The notes under the pieces were generated by a model, which made no database searches, was not told the DNA's origin, and saw only the letters and a program-made list of their open reading frames with translations. Made by a program: the position numbers and the translations under genes. Source: CAZFCK01 sp964517355 (GTDB lineage Bacteria; Desulfobacterota; Desulfovibrionia; Desulfovibrionales; Desulfovibrionaceae). From it: a stretch of 11,581 bases of DNA. Of this stretch, positions 1-7,070 are shown one piece after another (position 1 is the first letter of the stretch; each line of letters begins with the position of its first letter). The DNA is taken from the NCBI GenBank assembly GCA_964517355.1, contig CAZFCK010000148.1:1-11581 (forward strand), read 5' to 3'.

Positions 1-9
1 CAATTGTTC

Positions 10-59
10 CAGGGAAATGCATAAGAGCATCTAGCGCTTTTCAAGCGTGAGATGATCTA
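10..59 (+). repeat. Left arm of a ~50-bp inverted repeat that brackets the window
   Basis: This stretch matches the reverse complement of 11532-11581 at 48 of 50 positions; I see differences only at 28 and 55. Each arm contains a mini-hairpin with arms CGCTT/AAGCG around a TTC loop (35-47 here). No transposase or integrase is visible in the window. The arm lies downstream of the porin gene (219-5018, minus) and is fused to a further block of hairpins (62-174). It is most simply a dispersed intergenic repeat, REP- or MITE-like. The two copies face opposite ways, so recombination between them could invert everything in between. Repeat status is seen directly; family and mobility are inference. 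Confidence 0.85.
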
Positions 60-61
60 GA

Positions 62-174
62 GCGTTTAACGCATGAAATGATCGTATGACAGCGGGCAAA
101 GCCCGCCTGCAATCATTTCGCGGCAAAGATTTCCAAAGCAAATCTTTGCAAAGCCTTTCAACTTTTTTAAAGTT
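62..174. repeat. Cluster of four small perfect hairpins (REP/BIME-like intergenic element)
   Basis: Four perfect inverted repeats sit in about 110 bases: GCGTT-T-AACGC (62-72); GCGGGC-AAA-GCCCGC (92-106), enclosed by GAAATGAT (75-82) and ATCATTTC (112-119); a 10-bp stem GCAAAGATTT/AAATCTTTGC (123-149); and AACTTT-TTT-AAAGTT (160-174). The block follows the stop of the porin gene, so on the minus strand it would form the 3' end of the exopolysaccharide transcript. It could slow exonucleases or end transcription there, but none of the GC-rich stems is followed by a clear U-run on the minus strand. The ATGCTCTA at 178-185 resembles the reverse complement of sequence in the flanking arm, which suggests that the whole 10-~190 stretch is one element. 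Confidence 0.7.
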
Positions 175-218
175 TAAATGCTCTAAAGTGGTTGAGATTC
201 TTAAGAACCTTACCTGCA

Positions 219-3200
219 TCAAAAAATATATTCCAATCCCGACCAGAACTGGTTCATGGTGTATGTCGGGGTTTGAAAATAGGAATATTTCAAATCGATA
301 TTGAAGCGGTCGGAAAAGGATATGGTGTTTTCCAGATTCGCCCTCCAGACTTGTTGCCATTTCCTGGCCTTGGATTTGGACGGACCATAGGCCGTGCTGG
401 CCACCACGCGCAGCCAATCGGCAACGGTATGGCTGACGGACAGATAGGCCAGATGGGTTTGCAGATCCTCGGGCGCCCAGTATTCCTCGGGATTCCAATC
501 GCTGTTGCCGTATTGGTAGGCATAGCCCAATTGCAGCAGCGGCGCGTCGAACAGGCGGCGCAACACGCGGCCGTCCACGATGAAGGTGTTGTTGGCGTCA
601 GTACGCAGCAATGCGTGCATATTGGTAAACAGGTCGTAATAATCCATGAAACGCACATGCGTCATGAGGCTGCCCCTGTGGGCGTGGATTTCTTCGGACA
701 CGGCCTCCACCGTTTCGATGCGCTCCCTGGATAATTCCAGGTCGTAGGTGCCGTTGATGTTGAGCAACGACAGGTCGATGGGGGCGTGAAGCGAGGCCGT
801 GGCGCCCATAAACGGCGCTATGTCCTTGTCGAAGAGCGTCAAGGCCCCTTCCAGGCTGAGCCGGTATTCCGGATAAAAATACCATCGCGCGCCCAGTGCC
901 GTTTCAGCGCCCGAATGCTCCATGGACCCCGTGGGCGCGTCGTCGAGGCTCCAATCAAGGTAACCGGCCCGGCCGTAAAGCAGCAGGGAATCGCTCACAT
1001 GCCCCCCGAAAACGCTGCCGATCCAGTGATGGAGCCTGTTGTCGCTGTCCCAGGAGGTAAGTTGCTCCGGTTCCACTGTGGGGCGTGTCGCCAGACGGGC
1101 TCTGCGGTACATGCGGCGGGCGGTCTCCGAATCCAGGGATTCCTTGTCCGCTTGTGCCAGAAGCCGGAGGGAAGTGGGCACGTCGCCCTGATAATAGGCG
1201 TTTATGCCCTGGTTGAGAGCCAGCTCGCGAGGATTCACGCCCAATGCTTCCGCTTCCCGGTACAAGCCGGCGGCGCGTTCGAGCTGGTTGTGCCAGGTGC
1301 AGATCTTGGCGAGTTCCACAACGGCCTGGGTCAGCGGATTGCGGTAATCCAGATGCTCGAGCAAGGCCCGGGCATCCCAATACGGGGGAACGTTGCGGCA
1401 AGGCAGACGCAACGGCTGGGCCATGGGGGTCCAGAATCCTTCGGGATCGGAAGAGAAGGCCAGACGGAACACATCCCGCAATGCGCGGCCGTAGGCGTTC
1501 AGGGCCGCGGGATCGACATCCAGAATCCGATTTTCGGAAAGCTCCTGCGGATACATCCAGGCGATGACGCCCCCGTGCAGTGACGCGGCGCGGGACGCAA
1601 AGGACCGCAAACGCTCCCGCAAACGTTGCGTCATCTGTTCTTCGTCTTCACCGGGCGCGGCGTTCCGCCAGTATCCGCCGTGTTCACGATCCTGGGTTTG
1701 CGGCAGGGGCGGGGGCGAGTAGTCCGTAAGGGCCAGGTCCCAGCGGCCTGTGTCCAGGAGCTGCCGCAAGCCGTCGATATCGGGATAAAGGGGGGTGCCC
1801 CGGGTCAGTGATTCCTCTCCGGCCACAAAAACGGCGCGGCCTTGGATATCCTGAAGAATCGCATCCATGGCGCGCAGTGTGTCCGGACAGGTGCGCCCCA
1901 CAAGTATGAGGACGGCCTTGCCGGGACCTGCTGGAGGATTCGCCAGCGTCATGGCGCCGCCGTCGGCGGCGGTCCTGAAATCCGCGAGCCCTGCAAAGGA
2001 ACAGCCGCGGGCTTTCAGGGCGCGCATCTGTTCCTCCCAGGCGGCGAGGGTCTGCACCCCTCCGGCGTCGCACGCGCGAACATGGGGGTAGTAGAGCACC
2101 AGGACGGAATCCTTTGTGCCGAGACCATAGAGGGCTTCGACCGGTGGAAAGGCTTCGGGAAAATCCTGCGCCCCAGCCGCGGCCACGGCGTATTTCAACT
2201 GCACGCCGGGATCATCGGGGGCGGCGGCTCTGAGTTCCCCGGCCCAATGAAAGGCCTGCGCCGCATCGCCGGTGATCTGGTTCACGGAAAGCAGGGAACG
2301 CAGGGCGTCTTCATAGCGGGGGTTACGTTCCAAGAGACCCTGGTAAAATTCAACGGCTTGCGGGTATTGTTCCTTGTTGACCAGCATTCTGCCGAGCAGA
2401 TTGGCCATTGTCCCGGAGGCCGGGTCGCATTGGAAAGCGTGCGCGGCAAAACGCGCAGCGGCGTCGTAATCTCCAAGAAATTCGGAGGATTCAGCGGCAA
2501 AACGCAAGAAGCGCGGATCATCGGGGGCGGTTCGCAGCACGCGCTCAGCCCAGGCCGCGACATCCGCATGCTGGGCCAGAGCCACGCCGGCTTCGCACAA
2601 AATGGCGCCAAGCGCGATGTTGCCTCTTTTTTGGAAAGCGGGCAGCAGCCGCTTTCTGGTTTCGGCGTAGAGGTTGAGCTGGTTGAGCGTGCGCCCCAGC
2701 CCCGCGAGGTAGTCTTCGGAATCCGGATAATCCTGGAGCAGTTCGTTCCATATTTGCGCAGCGCCCCGCAACTCGCCCAATTCATAACGGCACATGGCGG
2801 TATAACTGCGGATGCCCTTCTCTCCGGCCGCATACCGGGTTTCGAACCATGATGCGGCTTCCCGCGCCCGCGTGTAATGCTGCAGGGAAACAAGGAGCCA
2901 CACGACCTGATAGCGCAGAAGAGCGTCGTCGGGCGTCAGGGCCAGCGCGCGGGAATAGTGCTCCACGGCGGCGTCCACGTCGTTGCGCATGAGCGCGATT
3001 TCACCGCAGACGTACTCCCAATCCGCAGGCGGCGCGTTCTGCGTGTCCACGGCCAGAAGGCGCTCCGTTTCTTCCCAGAGCCCCTGGCGCGCGCAGACTG
3101 CCGCGAGATAGAGGCGCGCCAGGATGTCGTGCGCGTCCCGCTCCAGGGCCGCCCGTAAAAATGTTTCCGCTTGCTCGCGCTTGCCCCCCCGGTAAAGGGT

Positions 3201-5018
3201 TTTCCCGGCATCCGCCAGCATTGTCCCTGCCTTGGCGTCGCCCATGCGCGCGAGGGACACGATACGGGGGAGAAACCCGAAGGCGTCGATGAATCCCTTA
3301 TCGACAATCGCTTGCGCGATGCCGGCATAGGCGGGGGGCACGTCGGACTGGGAAACGGCGATGGAGACGGTGTTGCCGTCCTTGTCGAAACCTTTGACCG
3401 TTCCGGCCGGAACGGCCACCTGCTGTTTGTCCAGAATGCCGAGCAGGATCATGGCTTGCCGCACCTGCCCGTTTTCAATCAGGCTGCGGGTCAAATAGAG
3501 GTTTGCGAGGGCCGCGTAGCGTTTGACAGGGGCGTTTTGGAAAAATTTCTGTACGAGATCCCAGCGCTTGCCCCGCACCAGATACAGGCCGACGCCGAAG
3601 GGACTGATATGCGGCGCGTGCTCCCGCAGGAAGGAAAGGGCGGTGGCGGTGCGATTCACCTCCAGCAGTCGCAGAACGGCTTGGAGCGTGATTTCATCCT
3701 TATTGGCAAGGCCTTTGGCGACGGCATCGCCCCATATGGTTGCGGCGTCGTCGTAGCGTTTTTTCTCCCAGAGTTTCCAGCCGATATCGCGTAGCATGGG
3801 GGCTTCTTCGCGCGTGCCCGCGAGCAGTTCCAGTATTTCAGCGCGCTGGGCCGCCCAGTCGCCGGACAGGGTCAGGTGGTCCAGCCAATTGCGCAGATAT
3901 TCGAGATAGATGACACGGAAGTTTTTGGTGTTGCGGATGGTTTTGAATTCCGCGAGGGCGCGGTTGTATTCCTTTTTTTCGCGATAATAGCAGGCCAGCC
4001 CGAAATGGAGACCGCTTTTGTCGTCCTGGCGTTCCAGTTTGGCGATAAAGGACCGCGCCTTGTTTTCATCACCCGACACTAGCAGGGCGCAGAGGTATTT
4101 TCCCTGAACCACGGGGTTGTTGCGGTCCATTTGCATGCTTTTTTGATAAAATTTCAGAGCCGTTTCAACATCGCCCATATGCAGGCGCGCGTCCGCGATC
4201 CAGTCCGCCCATTTGCCCACGTCGGGCGCTTCGCGCCAATGGGATTCCCAGGCTTGGGCGGCCTGCTCGTACTCGCCGTTATTGTAGAGAATCCAACCTA
4301 TTTCGCCCTGCACATCCACGGGGTCGCGCCCCATGCCGAGTGCCGCGCGCAACAGCTTCAAGGCCTGGAGATTATGCTGCTTGGCGCCGCACTCTTTCCC
4401 CATGTAGAAGCACAACGCGCCGAGCAACGGATCTCTGCCCGGCGTGTTGGCCACGAGTTCCAGAGCGGTTTGGGTCGCGGCAATGGCGTCTCCGGAAAAA
4501 AACTGTTTCAGGGTATGGGCCACGGCGCGGGTTTTCGGGGTCCCCGGCCGCCAGTAATGAAGGAATCGGATCACATCCCGCGTGGCCTCGGTCTGATCCA
4601 GGAGTGCGGCGAGCAGCGGTTCCGCGAGGGAATCGTCAAGAGAGCGGATGAAGGCTGCCGGCTCTCCCCGTGGAATGGCGAGCCCCATTTTTTGCATCTT
4701 AAAGAGCGTCAGCAGGTTCAGCACGCAGGCCTGCACATCGTCTTTGTCGATTTGCAACGGCACGTGGAGCGCCGCCAGCGCGCCGGGATACTCTTCCCGC
4801 CGGTAGAGGATGCGGGCCTTCAATACCCACAGGGGGGCGTAGCCGGGATCGAGTTTGATGGCCTGTTCGGCCTTTTCCAGGGCCTGGTCCAGGCTGCCGT
4901 TGTAGAGCAGGTCGTTGGCCTGGTTGTAGAGGGCAATGACGGATGTCTCCTCCGCGGAAACGGAGAGCGGACACGTCGCGAGCAGGATGAACACGAGGAG
5001 GAAGCGGCATGCCGTCAT
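219..5018 (-). CDS. PgaA-like TPR outer-membrane exopolysaccharide exporter with embedded degenerate deacetylase domain
   Basis: Predicted outer-membrane secretion protein for an exopolysaccharide, 1599 aa, about twice the usual length of PgaA. In order: an Sec signal peptide (1-22, cleavage after SVSA); a very long alpha-helical array of TPR-type repeats (~25-965); a PgaB/CE4-like domain (~968-1216); a short helical/TPR stretch (~1220-1315); and a C-terminal beta-barrel of about 280 residues (~1320-1599) with alternating aromatic strands and a terminal Phe, as expected for Bam-assembled barrels. In the embedded domain the fold landmarks are recognisable (YYPH at 976-979, MYPQ at 1155-1158, LPCR at 1205-1208), but the position of the TFDDG motif reads roughly ILVGRT (1038-1043), so the catalytic and metal Asp pair is gone. 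The start overlaps the stop of the upstream gene as ATGA, implying translational coupling. Role by analogy: the TPRs scaffold the periplasmic proteins and the barrel is the exit pore. The polymer is unknown. The TPR-barrel layout is solid; the embedded-domain call is from motif order only. Confidence 0.85.
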   Translation of the reverse strand: MTACRFLLVFILLATCPLSVSAEETSVIALYNQANDLLYNGSLDQALEKAEQAIKLDPGYAPLWVLKARILYRREEYPGALAALHVPLQIDKDDVQACVLNLLTLFKMQKMGLAIPRGEPAAFIRSLDDSLAEPLLAALLDQTEATRDVIRFLHYWRPGTPKTRAVAHTLKQFFSGDAIAATQTALELVANTPGRDPLLGALCFYMGKECGAKQHNLQALKLLRAALGMGRDPVDVQGEIGWILYNNGEYEQAAQAWESHWREAPDVGKWADWIADARLHMGDVETALKFYQKSMQMDRNNPVVQGKYLCALLVSGDENKARSFIAKLERQDDKSGLHFGLACYYREKKEYNRALAEFKTIRNTKNFRVIYLEYLRNWLDHLTLSGDWAAQRAEILELLAGTREEAPMLRDIGWKLWEKKRYDDAATIWGDAVAKGLANKDEITLQAVLRLLEVNRTATALSFLREHAPHISPFGVGLYLVRGKRWDLVQKFFQNAPVKRYAALANLYLTRSLIENGQVRQAMILLGILDKQQVAVPAGTVKGFDKDGNTVSIAVSQSDVPPAYAGIAQAIVDKGFIDAFGFLPRIVSLARMGDAKAGTMLADAGKTLYRGGKREQAETFLRAALERDAHDILARLYLAAVCARQGLWEETERLLAVDTQNAPPADWEYVCGEIALMRNDVDAAVEHYSRALALTPDDALLRYQVVWLLVSLQHYTRAREAASWFETRYAAGEKGIRSYTAMCRYELGELRGAAQIWNELLQDYPDSEDYLAGLGRTLNQLNLYAETRKRLLPAFQKRGNIALGAILCEAGVALAQHADVAAWAERVLRTAPDDPRFLRFAAESSEFLGDYDAAARFAAHAFQCDPASGTMANLLGRMLVNKEQYPQAVEFYQGLLERNPRYEDALRSLLSVNQITGDAAQAFHWAGELRAAAPDDPGVQLKYAVAAAGAQDFPEAFPPVEALYGLGTKDSVLVLYYPHVRACDAGGVQTLAAWEEQMRALKARGCSFAGLADFRTAADGGAMTLANPPAGPGKAVLILVGRTCPDTLRAMDAILQDIQGRAVFVAGEESLTRGTPLYPDIDGLRQLLDTGRWDLALTDYSPPPLPQTQDREHGGYWRNAAPGEDEEQMTQRLRERLRSFASRAASLHGGVIAWMYPQELSENRILDVDPAALNAYGRALRDVFRLAFSSDPEGFWTPMAQPLRLPCRNVPPYWDARALLEHLDYRNPLTQAVVELAKICTWHNQLERAAGLYREAEALGVNPRELALNQGINAYYQGDVPTSLRLLAQADKESLDSETARRMYRRARLATRPTVEPEQLTSWDSDNRLHHWIGSVFGGHVSDSLLLYGRAGYLDWSLDDAPTGSMEHSGAETALGARWYFYPEYRLSLEGALTLFDKDIAPFMGATASLHAPIDLSLLNINGTYDLELSRERIETVEAVSEEIHAHRGSLMTHVRFMDYYDLFTNMHALLRTDANNTFIVDGRVLRRLFDAPLLQLGYAYQYGNSDWNPEEYWAPEDLQTHLAYLSVSHTVADWLRVVASTAYGPSKSKARKWQQVWRANLENTISFSDRFNIDLKYSYFQTPTYTMNQFWSGLEYIF

Positions 5019-6982
5019 GGCTGGGGCTCTCTGGAATATAGGATGCTGTTGTTGGAGAACACCGTTTCACGATTCAGTATGTTGTTTCGTTCGTAGGCGT
5101 GCTTCAACGCCGCGGCAGTGTCTTCGGCCAGGTCTGCCTGGGCCGGTGCGAGAATCCAGGCCGCGGGCAAGGGGTTTTCCAACTGGAGCAATCGGGAAAC
5201 ACCTTCAGTGGAGCATTGCAGCACAACGTCTATGCCGAGGGAGCCGGAAAGGGAAAATGCGCGCTGCACTGCGGCGAGATCGGTGTCCGCGTCAAAAGGA
5301 ATCACGATGGACGTAAACAACCGCTTGACCGGGATGGAGAGGACACGTGTGGTAAAAAAGTCGTCAATGCGTTTCAAATCGTCCAGTTCCGTGACGGAAA
5401 GCGCGACGGACGCGGCTATGCCCACGGCCCTGTAGGAAAAGACCTTGACCAGGATGTCGGGATTTCCGGAAGCCACCACGGAAAACGGGACGGACACGTT
5501 TGTGACATAGGCTTCCTGGTCGGGAGAGAGTTCCTCAAAGCCTTGCATCTCGATCCATTGGGGCGGAAAGGGTTTCAAAGCCACGGAATGGAACGCCGCG
5601 CTATAACGGGCCGCTTCTCCGAAGGAGCCCAGGCCGAATGCTCCGGCATCTATGGAGCGTGACAATGGAATGGGGAAACGGCTGACGGCGTTGCCGTCGA
5701 TACGCACGGCAAGCCGGTTGTTCTTGAGGGTGAAAGCGAGGTGCAGGGCCGTGTCCGCCGGCTCCATGGGCTGGGAGAGCAGGGTGGCCTGTTTGCCGTC
5801 GTTTTTTTCCTGCACCACAAGCCTGCCGGGAAAGAGCGTTACGCGCACGTATGATTTCCTGTTTTGATAACGCAGATACACCGCGCCGAATCCGCCTTCC
5901 CGGGGGCGGTAGTCCATTTCGCACTGGTAGTTGCGCCACCTGTCCGTGCCGCGCAAAAAGGCCGATGCCTCTTTGCCGGACGGACTGACAAGCGTGACGG
6001 CGTCCGGCTGGACTTCGAGGTCGCCGAGAGCGGTTTTCCAGTCGTCGGCGGAGCTTTGAGCGGAAAGATCATAAGGGCCTTTTCTCGGCAGTTGCGCGGA
6101 AACCTTGCGCAGCAGGGTCTCGGCCGACCAGTCCGGAGACACCTGCATGCGCGTGAGGGCGAAGCTGTCGGTGTTCCGGGAATTGAAACAGCTGCCTTCC
6201 CGGGTGAACGCGGTTTTGAAATAGCTGCGCAGGGCTGCGCTGTTGGCGGCCTCAAGGGCCTCCGGCAGGCTGGAGCCCAGTGTGTTTGCGGGCATGAAGA
6301 CATAGGCCAGGGGGGGCAATCCGGCGTATTGGGTGATGATGTCGAATGCGTGGCGATAGTCCTGGGTGATGCGCGCTTGCAGGGCCTCATTGGTTTCAAG
6401 CGTTTCGCCCCGCGCGTTTTTGAGGTAATCAGCTAAAAAATAGGTATATTTTCCAGATGCGTTTTCATTGATGATCGCGGAGCGATGACCCATGGCGTTG
6501 ATTTCCCAGTACGGGCTTCGGGCTATGGATTCCATTTCATCGGATTTGACGAAAAATCTGCCGATGCGCTCCGTCATGTCCGTATGCAGGAAGAGCGCGG
6601 CGTGCAGGCCCAACTCCTCCAGATAAGGTTGGGAAAAGATGAGACTGTCTTTGCGCCCCCCTTCGAACATGAGGTAGAGCGGTTTTTCCGGAAGCGGAGC
6701 GTTGTTGGTGTAGAACGCGACGATGTCGCTGCTTGTGATGGTCGTAAATCCCGCGTCGGCCAGGGCCTTGAGGTGTTGTTCCAGGAGATGTTTGGGGATG
6801 ATGCCGGCTTGATTGGTTCTGGAAACGCCCCCGTAGGAGAGGGCGGCAAAACCTTCCCGCTGACTCCATGTGGACACGGTTCTTTCCGGGAGCGCCTTGT
6901 CGCGGACGAAAAAAGTCACCCCGACGTACGCGGCGCAAAGGAGAACGGCGAATTGCAGGACAACGCTCAGGGCACGTAGCAT
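5015..6982 (-). CDS. Membrane-anchored PgaB-like polysaccharide deacetylase-fold protein, active site degenerate, with LamG-like domain
   Basis: A 655-residue protein with an N-terminal signal anchor (~4-26), so periplasmic and probably tethered to the inner membrane. Residues ~40-295 follow the PgaB-type carbohydrate esterase 4 pattern: an ALSYGGV opening strand (47-53), then PLYLMFEGG (101-109) where active members have xxLTFDDG, a WEINAMGHR segment (159-167) at the HxxxH site, FMPANT (229-234) near the usual YPYG, and ALTRMQV (275-281) near the LPRxxV strand. The base and metal Asp pair reads Glu107-Gly108, and only one motif His (H166) remains, so deacetylation is doubtful. Residues ~325-470 look like a concanavalin/LamG-type jelly roll as in DUF1080-like sugar-binding modules (WRNYQCEMDYRP, then GAVYLRYQNRKSY, then RIDG). 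Residues ~475-655 I do not recognise; PgaB carries a glycosidase-like domain there. The gene lies 88 bp after the synthase gene and shares ATGA with the porin gene. The Shine-Dalgarno is weak. A glycan-binding or chaperone role is inference. Confidence 0.8.
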   Translation of the reverse strand: MLRALSVVLQFAVLLCAAYVGVTFFVRDKALPERTVSTWSQREGFAALSYGGVSRTNQAGIIPKHLLEQHLKALADAGFTTITSSDIVAFYTNNAPLPEKPLYLMFEGGRKDSLIFSQPYLEELGLHAALFLHTDMTERIGRFFVKSDEMESIARSPYWEINAMGHRSAIINENASGKYTYFLADYLKNARGETLETNEALQARITQDYRHAFDIITQYAGLPPLAYVFMPANTLGSSLPEALEAANSAALRSYFKTAFTREGSCFNSRNTDSFALTRMQVSPDWSAETLLRKVSAQLPRKGPYDLSAQSSADDWKTALGDLEVQPDAVTLVSPSGKEASAFLRGTDRWRNYQCEMDYRPREGGFGAVYLRYQNRKSYVRVTLFPGRLVVQEKNDGKQATLLSQPMEPADTALHLAFTLKNNRLAVRIDGNAVSRFPIPLSRSIDAGAFGLGSFGEAARYSAAFHSVALKPFPPQWIEMQGFEELSPDQEAYVTNVSVPFSVVASGNPDILVKVFSYRAVGIAASVALSVTELDDLKRIDDFFTTRVLSIPVKRLFTSIVIPFDADTDLAAVQRAFSLSGSLGIDVVLQCSTEGVSRLLQLENPLPAAWILAPAQADLAEDTAAALKHAYERNNILNRETVFSNNSILYSREPQP

Positions 6983-7070
6983 GGCGCGGTAACGCTCGCA
7001 TCGTGTGCGTTCCGGTCCCCGGCGCGATCACGAGTTTCTTGTATGTGTCTGACCCGGGATGCGGGCATAC

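Noticed and set aside
1842..2852. 336-codon plus-strand frame inside the porin gene, with several other plus-strand frames at 786-1583, 3171-3794, 4131-5096 and 5099-5662
   Set aside because: These are antisense shadows of GC-rich genes; the minus-strand products have coherent TPR, barrel and deacetylase-like features.
5015..5018. Four-base overlap of the two downstream operon genes as a frameshift or sequencing error
   Set aside because: ATGA stop-start overlaps are common in bacterial operons, and both proteins have sensible ends: a signal peptide at the start of one and no truncated fold at the end of the other.
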